A stretch of 5,485 nucleotides of DNA. Source: Synechococcales cyanobacterium PMM_0036. Its GTDB lineage: Bacteria; Cyanobacteriota; Cyanobacteriia; Elainellales; Elainellaceae. The notes beneath the pieces are model-generated. The model saw only the letters and a list, made by a program, of their open reading frames with translations, did no database searches and was not told the DNA's origin. Position 1 is the first letter of the stretch; each line of letters starts with the position of its first letter. Made by a program: the position numbers and the translations under genes. Of the stretch, positions 1 to 4,668 are shown one piece after another. The stretch lies in assembly GCA_949127645.1 (NCBI GenBank), contig CASBQM010000714.1:1-5485 (forward strand), read 5' to 3'.

Positions 1-121
1 CGTAATCATCTCGCCCCTTCTCGTAGACCTGAAACTTTTCTGCCGCCATGCGCCGCGCCTGCTGTCCGCAATCTTGGATGAGCCGCTGAATAGAGTTTTG
101 CTGGTCAGCGGAGAGATGCAT
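1..121 (-). CDS. Inositol monophosphatase family / 3'(2'),5'-bisphosphate nucleotidase (CysQ-like), N-terminal fragment
   Basis: Forty codons are visible from an ATG at 119-121, after which the gene runs off the left edge. The peptide starts MHLSADQQNSIQRLIQDCGQ, continues with AARRMAAEKFQVYEKG-type sequence (here ARRMAAEKFQVYEKG) and ends RDDY. This resembles the start of cyanobacterial proteins annotated as inositol monophosphatase family or CysQ-like 3'(2'),5'-bisphosphate nucleotidases, which hydrolyse a phosphate from PAP/PAPS or inositol phosphates with Mg2+. The metal-binding motifs of that family lie beyond the window, so the catalytic role cannot be confirmed. The ATG lies 11 bp after the amidase stop, so the gene is probably the second in an amiC operon. 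No clear Shine-Dalgarno precedes it, which suggests translational coupling. This is family recognition from an N-terminus only. Confidence 0.65.
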   Translation of the reverse strand, partial: MHLSADQQNSIQRLIQDCGQQARRMAAEKFQVYEKGRDDY

Positions 122-132
122 AAGAGTACCCG

Positions 133-1707
133 CTAGAGACGTTGCTGCACATATTGTAGAATGCCACGCGCGATCGCTTGCGCCATGCGATCGCGGAAAG
201 TCGGATCGGCGAGACGAGGTGCATCTAACTGCCCGGTGACAAAACCCACCTCCACTAAGGCGGCGGGCATATGGGTATTGCGTAGAACATAAAACCGCGC
301 TTGTTTCACGCCGATATTACGCATCCCTGTACCCTGAGCCACGCTAGTTTGAATAGCTTGAGCCAACTGAGAAGCCTCATCCGAGGAATAGTAGTAGGTT
401 TCAGCTCCGTTGGTGCCGGGATGATCCATATCGATCGCATTAGCATGAATGCTAACGAATACATTGGCGTTGCCCTGGTTAGCATCCTGGACGCGCGGCT
501 CTAGATCAATTTCAGTATCGTCGCTTCGAGTCAAGATTACCTGAGCGCCCTGCTGCTCTAAGAGCTGCGTCACTTTTTGGGCAATGTCTAGGACGACGAT
601 CTTTTCCTGTAAGCCATTGATGCCGACTGCGCCGGGATCACGACCGCCATGCCCTGGATCAATGGCAATCCGCACCCGCCGATTAGATACATCCGGGAGT
701 TCGATGGGTGTGTTGAGAAAGTCGGGGTTGGATAAATCGATCGCACTTCTTGAGTTCGACGACTGATCTGGATTAGCCCCAGACTGGGCTATTAGAGGCT
801 GGGCTGTCAGAGATTGGGCTGTTAAAGATTGAGAAGTGCGATCGCCTGGATCGGCTGCCGCCAGACCCCCCACAGGCACCAACACCACGCCCCCCAAATT
901 GGCGACACTAGCTTGCCACTCAGGGCTATCTTCTGCCATGTCCAGAACAATCCGAACCACGGGCGGATTTCTGCCCTCAAGGGGTACAAGCTGAATGCGG
1001 CTGATCCGATAGCGATCGACCGTGATATCTCGTTGAGTGAGGCGCGGCGAAAGAGCCGTGTCCTTTAGCTCTAGGGTCAACTGGCGGCGATCGTCGCTGT
1101 ATTCCTGTGTCAGATTGGGTTTTTGACCGCTAGTACTGAAAAAGAAGCCGTCTTGCGTCACCCGCACTCCTTCTAGAACTGTACCTGAAGCTGTGCTTAA
1201 TCCCGTACTTGATGAAGCTCCGCCTGAACCCCGACCTGCCCGATCTGATGTCGCCCGATCGGGGTTCGATCGCATGGCTTCACTCTGCTGCGGCATGGGC
1301 AGTTGCACCGTCCAATTTGTGTCGCTCGTGCCCTGTACTTTTACCTGGTCTGGATCGATCGTGTATCCAGGACTAAGTTCAATCACAATTCGGGTCGTAT
1401 TGGCATTAAATTGCGCCAGCCGAATTTCATGGATGCCGTTGGTTGCAGACTGGCTAACGCGCGATCGCCCCAGACTCGTTCTCGGCAGATCGATCACCAG
1501 TCGCATCGGGTCAGAAACAAGCTGAACGCTAGGCAACACGCCCTCATCGGTGGTGAAAGTCAAGCGGTTTTCACGGCTGCTAAACTGCCAGGATTGCAGT
1601 TGACCTGCCTCAGCAGGAGACGAAAACAGCAAAATGCCTGCTCCCAAAATCATAGAAAGCAGTCCAGAGGGCAACAGCCCACTTGGTAATAGCCAGCAAT
1701 ATTTCAC
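133..1707 (-). CDS. amiC: N-acetylmuramoyl-L-alanine amidase, AMIN-AMIN-Amidase_3 (AmiC type)
   Basis: This 524-residue secreted, zinc-dependent amidase cleaves the bond between N-acetylmuramic acid and L-alanine in peptidoglycan, as used in cell separation and septal remodelling. Residues 1-34 form a signal peptide: K2, a hydrophobic stretch to about residue 29, and a signal-peptidase-like site PAEA|GQ. An AMIN domain spans about 35-137 and a second AMIN-like domain about 175-280. A Ser/Gln-rich linker at about 283-340 contains a five-residue repeat (SLTAQ, SLTAQ, PLIAQ at 294-308). The Amidase_3 domain at about 344-524 keeps the zinc ligands H353 (DPGHGG), E368 (LQEK) and H421 (SIHAN) and the catalytic E486 (ALVEVGF). 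The start is GTG at 1705-1707: AAGGAG at 1719-1724 lies 11 nt upstream, and the next Met (M19) would destroy the signal peptide. Length and architecture fit cyanobacterial AmiC proteins. An inositol-monophosphatase-family gene follows after 11 bp. Confidence 0.93.
   Translation of the reverse strand: MKYCWLLPSGLLPSGLLSMILGAGILLFSSPAEAGQLQSWQFSSRENRLTFTTDEGVLPSVQLVSDPMRLVIDLPRTSLGRSRVSQSATNGIHEIRLAQFNANTTRIVIELSPGYTIDPDQVKVQGTSDTNWTVQLPMPQQSEAMRSNPDRATSDRAGRGSGGASSSTGLSTASGTVLEGVRVTQDGFFFSTSGQKPNLTQEYSDDRRQLTLELKDTALSPRLTQRDITVDRYRISRIQLVPLEGRNPPVVRIVLDMAEDSPEWQASVANLGGVVLVPVGGLAAADPGDRTSQSLTAQSLTAQPLIAQSGANPDQSSNSRSAIDLSNPDFLNTPIELPDVSNRRVRIAIDPGHGGRDPGAVGINGLQEKIVVLDIAQKVTQLLEQQGAQVILTRSDDTEIDLEPRVQDANQGNANVFVSIHANAIDMDHPGTNGAETYYYSSDEASQLAQAIQTSVAQGTGMRNIGVKQARFYVLRNTHMPAALVEVGFVTGQLDAPRLADPTFRDRMAQAIARGILQYVQQRL
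782..826 (-). repeat. 15-bp in-frame tandem repeat in the amiC linker
   Basis: Three imperfect 15-bp units lie end to end at 782-796, 797-811 and 812-826 (plus-strand form near GATTGGGCTGTTAGA), with a decayed fourth unit after 827. Each encodes five residues, giving SLTAQ-SLTAQ-PLIAQ in the disordered linker between the AMIN and amidase domains. The 15-bp period keeps the frame, so copy-number change would only lengthen or shorten the linker. Confidence 0.85.
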
Positions 1708-1718
1708 GGTTGCGGTTT

Positions 1719-1724
1719 CTCCTT
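1719..1724 (-). promoter_or_regulatory. Ribosome binding site deciding the GTG start of amiC
   Basis: The minus strand reads AAGGAG here, 11 nt before the GTG at 1705-1707. The spacing is slightly long, but this is the only good Shine-Dalgarno near the N-terminus. It supports GTG over the internal ATG of residue 19. Confidence 0.65.
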
Positions 1725-1740
1725 GCTGTCTTCGACAGAA

Positions 1741-1771
1741 ATCATAGATTGCAAAGGATTGGAAGACTCAA
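1741..1771 (-). promoter_or_regulatory. Weak sigma70-like promoter candidate for amiC
   Basis: On the minus strand a TTGAGT hexamer (1766-1771) and a TATGAT hexamer (1741-1746) are separated by 19 nt. The -10 matches the consensus at 5 of 6 positions, the -35 at 4 of 6, and the spacer is longer than optimal. Initiation near 1735 would leave a leader of under 30 nt including the AAGGAG. This is suggestive only. Confidence 0.3.
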
Positions 1772-1854
1772 ATCTAGAAGATGCAGAGCCAATAGATGTT
1801 CCTCATCAGCTCCAAACCCCAACCTCGTTCAGCATTTGTTCCAGAATCAACCAA

Positions 1855-1886
1855 GCCTGTCATCCTATCAGCCTGTCATCCTATCA
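1855..1886. repeat. Perfect 16-bp tandem duplication
   Basis: GCCTGTCATCCTATCA occurs twice with no spacer, at 1855-1870 and 1871-1886. It lies in the upstream region of amiC. Two identical abutting copies imply a recent slippage duplication or, less likely, a paired protein-binding site. No third copy is seen in the window. Confidence 0.9.
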
Positions 1887-1911
1887 GAAAGAGGTTAGCA
1901 GTTCTTAGTAT

Positions 1912-1930
1912 GAGAATGATTTTCATGATA
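1912..1930. promoter_or_regulatory. Fur-box-like sequence
   Basis: The sequence GAGAATGATTTTCATGATA matches the classical 19-bp Fur box GATAATGATAATCATTATC at 14 of 19 positions by my count. It lies about 200 bp upstream of the amiC start and about 85 bp past the transporter stop. Because the surroundings are AT-rich, a chance match is quite possible. If real, it would more likely act on a transcript reading left into amiC than on the transporter. Confidence 0.25.
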
Positions 1931-1976
1931 AAAACAAGGATCTAGCGGTCGTTAATTATTAGTTAAAGGGGAAATA

Positions 1977-2017
1977 AGTGGCTGAAACAAACCTGAACCG
2001 CTAATGCTCAAGCCACT
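1977..2017 (-). terminator. Possible weak terminator after the UPF0016 gene
   Basis: On the minus strand AGTGGCT (2017-2011) can pair perfectly with AGCCACT (1983-1977) across a 27-nt loop, and the 3' side runs into TATTTCC. The stem overlaps the stop codon of the transporter gene. A seven-pair stem with a long loop and a poor U-tract makes a weak terminator at best, so some read-through into amiC is possible. Confidence 0.3.
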
Positions 2018-2639
2018 AATGCAACAGCTCCACCAAGCCAACGCCCGCAAAAAGAATAAATAGCGCTCCGCCAATTCCCAAAAGCGTCCGTTCGGACAGC
2101 TTGCCGCAGATATAGCGACCGCACTGCACGGCGATCGCCGCACAAAATACGTGACCCAAAACAGCGCCTAAAATCACACCCACCGGATTATTCGCCGCCG
2201 CCAAAGCAATGGTAGTGAACTGGGTGCGATCGCCCCACTCTGCCAAAAAGGTCATCCCGAATGCCTGTGCCAAAACTGACCACTGGGTGCGTCGCTTAGA
2301 TTGGGTTTCTAGCTGGGCGATCGCTTCTTCTGCCTCTTGACAACCTTCGGTAGCCGTTACCTTAGGCGAAATCTGGCTAGCTTCGTAGAGCAGCTTCAGC
2401 CCAAACCCTAGGAACAAAAGAATTTCTGCCCAGGCGACATAGTGCTTGGGCAATAGCGTTGCGACTTGCCCCATCGCTACTGAAAGAACCGTCATTACGG
2501 CTAGGGCAGCGCTCGCCCCCGCAAAGACCACTCGCCGCGAGTGGCGCATGGCAAGGATGGCGGTGATGAAAAAAGTCTTGTCGCCAATCTCAGAAATGGT
2601 GGTCAGCAAAAGCGCTGCGGTGAATGCCGTTAACATCAT
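2016..2639 (-). CDS. mnx: UPF0016 / TMEM165-Gdt1 family Mn2+ (Ca2+) transporter, Mnx type
   Basis: This roughly 207-residue integral membrane protein belongs to the UPF0016 family (yeast Gdt1, human TMEM165, Synechocystis Mnx). Members move Mn2+, and in some cases Ca2+, out of the cytosol; Mnx feeds manganese to the thylakoid lumen. Counting from the TTG at 2642, the two signature motifs are E18-I-G-D-K-T23 and E135-W-G-D-R-T140. Each sits in the first membrane segment of one half of an inverted duplicated fold. About six membrane segments are visible near 4-30, 38-64, 69-86, 121-148, 152-176 and 186-206, with an acidic hydrophilic loop at 88-118. The 5' end reads TTG-ATG-ATG. AAGAGG at 2644-2649 is 1 nt from the TTG, 4 nt from the ATG at 2639 and 7 nt from the ATG at 2636, so one of the ATGs is preferred. 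A Mn2+ riboswitch leader precedes it, which strongly supports manganese as substrate. Confidence 0.92.
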   Translation of the reverse strand: MMLTAFTAALLLTTISEIGDKTFFITAILAMRHSRRVVFAGASAALAVMTVLSVAMGQVATLLPKHYVAWAEILLFLGFGLKLLYEASQISPKVTATEGCQEAEEAIAQLETQSKRRTQWSVLAQAFGMTFLAEWGDRTQFTTIALAAANNPVGVILGAVLGHVFCAAIAVQCGRYICGKLSERTLLGIGGALFILFAGVGLVELLH

Positions 2640-2735
2640 CAAGCCTCTTATAAAGATGTAGGGATCTTTTAAGTGGGCTTGATGAGGAGAAAGATACGCT
2701 TCACCAAGCCCACGAAACGTGTGGACTCAGTGAAG
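2636..2735 (-). promoter_or_regulatory. Expression platform of the Mn2+ riboswitch: four-segment translational switch
   Basis: On the minus strand, segment 1 is CTTCACTGAGTCCAC (2735-2721) and segment 2 is GTGGGCTTGGTGAAG (2713-2699). They pair over 15 bp (three wobbles) with a 7-nt loop. Segment 3, TCATCAAGCCCAC (2685-2673), instead pairs with the first 13 nt of segment 2 (one wobble). The first 10 nt of segment 3 are also perfectly complementary to segment 4, GGCTTGATGA (2645-2636), which covers part of the Shine-Dalgarno and the start codon. A small AAAGAT/ATCTTT hairpin (2669-2652) lies between segments 3 and 4 and would bring them together. Pairings 1:2 plus 3:4 would close the start site; pairing 2:3 would open it. 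Segment 1 shares five bases with the 3' strand of aptamer P1. The complementarities are visible; the switching order is inferred. Confidence 0.7.
2644..2649 (-). promoter_or_regulatory. Ribosome binding site of the UPF0016 gene
   Basis: AAGAGG on the minus strand lies 4 nt before the ATG at 2639 and 7 nt before the ATG at 2636, which argues against the TTG at 2642. Its last two bases fall inside the segment that can be paired by the upstream UCAUCAAGCC, so access to it would depend on the riboswitch state. Confidence 0.65.
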
Positions 2736-2867
2736 GTCTCGCTTACAAAAGCTTTTTTATCAAAAACTTGTCGCCCCAGCCAGGTTCATCACCAGTATGT
2801 TGACTTAAGGCGGACTAGTCACCTGTCCCGAACAGACAGCATTTCAACTAGCAGCTACTCCCCTTCA
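2731..2867 (-). ncRNA. yybP-ykoY manganese riboswitch aptamer
   Basis: Read on the minus strand, P1 is TGAAGG (2867-2862) with CCTTCA (2736-2731). The 5' side continues with the family hallmark GGGGAGTAGC (2863-2854). A variable hairpin follows, with GCTAGT/ACTAG outer and CTGTC/GACAG inner pairing. Next come CGCCTTA/TGGGGCG (P2), the conserved GTCAACATAC (2804-2795) and a small GGT-GATGA-ACC hairpin. An A/T-rich hairpin (P3, about 2744-2770) leads to the second metal-site loop, AGCGAGACC (2743-2735). From family knowledge, yybP-ykoY RNAs sense Mn2+ through the docking of these two loops and often control UPF0016, MntP or P-type ATPase exporters. Here the downstream gene is a UPF0016 transporter. 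The boundaries are mine and could shift by a few bases. Confidence 0.88.
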
Positions 2868-2874
2868 TATGTTG

Positions 2875-2904
2875 AATCTATCGGCTTTCCGGCTAGCTTG
2901 TCAA
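2875..2904 (-). promoter_or_regulatory. Sigma70-like promoter of the riboswitch-UPF0016 transcript
   Basis: The minus strand carries a perfect -35 TTGACA (2904-2899), an 18-nt spacer and TAGATT (2880-2875), a 4 of 6 match to TATAAT; ATAGAT with a 17-nt spacer is an alternative. Initiation about seven bases further on, near 2868, would start the RNA exactly at aptamer helix P1. That positional fit is the main support beyond the hexamers. The leader would be about 230 nt. Confidence 0.6.
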
Positions 2905-3120
2905 TGGGGAGTCCAGTATTTTGGGTAGGGTTTCTTGATCAAAACATATTTCAAGCCTGACAATTCTTCCTCACATTCCAAAAGTTCTGTATTCAAAAGA
3001 ACAAATGAATCTGCTTTATATATCAGCCAAGAAGCTGAGTAGGGCAACTCCAACACCAGTTATACTGATATTTAATATGTATAAAATTTATCCTAAAAAG
3101 CTTCTTTAATACGGACACTT

Positions 3121-3164
3121 GCATCCCAATCGAGGATTTTTAGTCCGGTTTCAGGTTGGGGTGC
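3121..3164 (+). promoter_or_regulatory. 11-bp hairpin just upstream of the PAS-GGDEF ribosome binding site
   Basis: GCATCCCAATC (3121-3131) pairs with GGTTGGGGTGC (3154-3164) over all 11 positions, two of them G-U, around a 22-nt loop. A second complementarity, CGGAC (3112-3116) with GTCCG (3143-3147), interleaves with it in a pseudoknot-like order, though its linker is short. The AAGGAG of the downstream gene begins 8 nt after the stem. It could be a leader regulatory element, but it matches no riboswitch I recognise. Confidence 0.35.
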
Positions 3165-3172
3165 GCAAAGTA

Positions 3173-3178
3173 AAGGAG
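3173..3178 (+). promoter_or_regulatory. Ribosome binding site of the PAS-GGDEF gene
   Basis: AAGGAG lies 4 nt before a GTG at 3183 and 10 nt before an ATG at 3189, in the same frame. Neither spacing is ideal, so the start is uncertain by two codons; the protein's domains are unaffected. Confidence 0.6.
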
Positions 3179-3182
3179 CGGG

Positions 3183-4655
3183 GTGAAAATGCGAATGACG
3201 AAAGATATGCTGTCAACTTTGGGGGCGGTTTCAGATCAATGTTTGCTAAACCTTATGCTCTCAACTTCCTCTCTCGCCAAAGCTTTTCCTCATGACACAA
3301 TTCACCCGTCACTGGCAACCGCTATTTTAGAGCAGGCGACAGACGCGATCGAAATCTGTGATCTTCAGTTTCGGTTCGTTTATGTAAATCTGGCTTTTGA
3401 GAAAATCACGGGGTATCAGCGCGAGGAGGCTCTAGGACAAACGCCCGATGCTCTGTTGCAGGTAGAGCCGTACGAAGCTGCGGATGAAGGCATTTGGCGC
3501 ACGATCGCCTCAGGTGAAGCTTGGACGGGTTTTTGCACTGGAAAACGAAAAGATGGCTCGACTTACCATCAAGATGCGACTGTTTTTCCGGTTTATGACA
3601 GCATGGGTGAAGTCACAAACTATGTGGCGATTAAACGAGATATTGGCGATCGCCAGCGTGCTCAATCAGAATTAGAACAGGCTCTTTCACTTCTGCAAGC
3701 CACTCTCGAATCAACTGTAGACGGCATTTTGGTGATTAGCAAAGCCGGAAACATTGAAGGCTTTAATCAAAAATTTGTAGAAATGTGGGGGATTGCGGCA
3801 GCACCCGCCGCAACATCTACCGCAATATCTACCGCAAAATGTACGGTTCAACACAGCGCCATATCGCTCAATTCGATGCCGCTCAGTTCGATGCCACTCA
3901 ATACCATCTTGGATCAACTCCAAGATCCCAATGCGTTTTTTAGCAGCGAGGGCTTTAGCTCGGTTGAGGGTGCGTGTGATTTATCGGCAGCCACCTACGA
4001 AGACGTGCTGAAGCTCAAAGATGGTCGAATCTTTGAGCGCTATTCTCTGCCACAGTGTCTCAATGGCAAAAGTGTGGGTCGAGTTTGGAGTTTTAGAGAT
4101 GTCACCCTTCGCCACAGCAATGAAGCTATCATTCGCTACCAGGCTTCCCATGATTTATTGACGGGACTACCTAACCGGATGCTGTTTAACGATCGGCTAG
4201 TCACAACGCTGGAGCAGGCAAAACAGAATAAAACTCGGTTGGCGGTGATGTTCTTAGATTTAGATCGCTTTAAAAGCATTAACGACACGCTAGGACACGC
4301 AGCAGGAGATTTGCTGCTGCAAAACGTAGCCGAACGACTCACCCAATGTCTGCGAGAGAGTGATATTGTTGCCCGCTGGGCAGGCGATGAATTCACTCTG
4401 CTCCTGTCTAATATTCACGATATTCAGGATGCAACTGCGATCGCCCAACGAATTTTAGAATCTCTGCGCGAAGAGTTTGATCTGGCAGATCATCGGCTGC
4501 ACATCAGCATCAGCATTGGCATTGCCGCCTATCCTCAGGATGGAGAGGATACAGAAACGCTGCTCAAAAACGCGGATACCGCTCTCTATCGTGCCAAGGA
4601 AACAGGACGCAATAAGTACAATCTGTACTCGAAGGCTGCCCATGTGTTGCCATAG
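3183..4655 (+). CDS. PAS-PAS-GGDEF diguanylate cyclase
   Basis: This 490-residue protein is predicted to make cyclic di-GMP from two GTP. No membrane segment is evident, so it is probably cytoplasmic. Residues 1-44 have no recognised domain. PAS1 with its PAC end spans about 45-155 (ILEQATDAIEICD through NYVAIKRDI). A short coiled linker (about 155-175) leads to PAS2 at about 172-310 (ESTVDGILVISKAGN through VWSFRDVT), which is split by a low-complexity insert at about 205-262. The GGDEF domain covers about 322-485 and starts SHDLLTGLPNR. Metal and substrate residues appear in FLDLDRFKSIND (D359, N367, D368). The signature is A400-G-D-E-F404, a tolerated variant of GGDEF. The inhibitory I-site RESD (391-394) lies exactly five residues upstream, so product feedback is expected. 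No EAL or HD-GYP domain is present. The PAS ligand cannot be read from the sequence. Confidence 0.92.
   Translation: MKMRMTKDMLSTLGAVSDQCLLNLMLSTSSLAKAFPHDTIHPSLATAILEQATDAIEICDLQFRFVYVNLAFEKITGYQREEALGQTPDALLQVEPYEAADEGIWRTIASGEAWTGFCTGKRKDGSTYHQDATVFPVYDSMGEVTNYVAIKRDIGDRQRAQSELEQALSLLQATLESTVDGILVISKAGNIEGFNQKFVEMWGIAAAPAATSTAISTAKCTVQHSAISLNSMPLSSMPLNTILDQLQDPNAFFSSEGFSSVEGACDLSAATYEDVLKLKDGRIFERYSLPQCLNGKSVGRVWSFRDVTLRHSNEAIIRYQASHDLLTGLPNRMLFNDRLVTTLEQAKQNKTRLAVMFLDLDRFKSINDTLGHAAGDLLLQNVAERLTQCLRESDIVARWAGDEFTLLLSNIHDIQDATAIAQRILESLREEFDLADHRLHISISIGIAAYPQDGEDTETLLKNADTALYRAKETGRNKYNLYSKAAHVLP
3808..3843 (+). repeat. 12-bp in-frame tandem repeat in the PAS2 insert
   Basis: Three 12-bp units, near CCGCAATATCTA, lie end to end at 3808-3819, 3820-3831 and 3832-3843. 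In the reading frame they encode ATST-AIST-AKCT (residues 210-221). The first two differ by one base, while the third has drifted. The period is a multiple of three, so the reading frame survives copy changes. Confidence 0.85.
3867..3896 (+). repeat. 15-bp in-frame tandem repeat in the PAS2 insert
   Basis: CTCAATTCGATGCCG (3867-3881) is followed directly by CTCAGTTCGATGCCA (3882-3896), then by the beginning of a third copy (CTCAATACC). They encode LNSMP-LSSMP-LNTIL (residues 229-243). This lies about 25 bp after the 12-bp repeat in the same insert, so the insert seems to have grown by two independent slippage events. Confidence 0.85.
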
Positions 4656-4668
4656 CTGATTGATTGAT

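Larger units (their letters stand above)
1708..2015. other. Intergenic region between the UPF0016 gene and amiC
   Basis: These 308 bp hold no convincing gene. The open frames crossing it have no recognisable protein similarity and overlap the amiC signal-peptide region. From right to left on the minus strand it contains a possible terminator hairpin after the transporter gene, an AT-rich stretch with a Fur-box-like sequence (1912-1930), a perfect 16-bp tandem duplication (1855-1886), a weak promoter candidate (1741-1771) and the amiC ribosome binding site. Confidence 0.7.
2905..3182. other. Upstream region of the PAS-GGDEF gene
   Basis: This stretch separates the riboswitch promoter (leftward) from the PAS-GGDEF gene (rightward). 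I see no gene or tRNA in it. It includes small inverted repeats (GTTCT 2984-2988 with AGAAC 2998-3002; TCAGC with GCTGA near 3022-3037) and an AT-rich tract at about 3060-3110 with -10-like hexamers such as TATACT (3061-3066) and TATAAA (3080-3085). No -35 hexamer sits at the right distance, so no promoter is called. The last 60 bases contain a hairpin described separately. Confidence 0.6.

Noticed and set aside
1193..1689. Plus-strand open frames of 110 and 128 codons inside amiC
   Set aside because: They are antisense to a well-supported amidase with signal peptide and AMIN domain, and their translations show no protein family features.
1683..1908. Plus-strand frames of 61-71 codons over the amiC 5' end and the intergenic repeats
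   Set aside because: They include the 16-bp duplication and amiC control signals, have no Shine-Dalgarno I could find, and resemble no known protein.
2640..2642. TTG as the start of the UPF0016 gene
   Set aside because: AAGAGG would be only 1 nt away; ATG at 2639 or 2636 has better spacing and is the usual start codon.
2673..2960. Plus-strand 95-codon open frame across the transporter leader
   Set aside because: It runs antisense to the riboswitch aptamer and its promoter, and the peptide has no recognisable domain. The conserved RNA on the other strand explains the sequence.
2984..3002. LexA-like inverted repeat GTTCT-N9-AGAAC
   Set aside because: The half-sites and spacing fit neither the E. 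coli nor the cyanobacterial LexA pattern, and five-base arms in AT-rich DNA are expected by chance.
3100..3182. A c-di-GMP (GEMM) riboswitch ahead of the GGDEF gene
   Set aside because: The location is tempting, but the conserved GEMM core sequences and paired stems are not found in the leader.
782..3896. CRISPR-like or mobile-element origin of the short repeats
   Set aside because: Units are 12-16 bp, directly abutting, without unique spacers, and most are in frame inside genes. No transposase, target duplication or terminal inverted repeat is seen.
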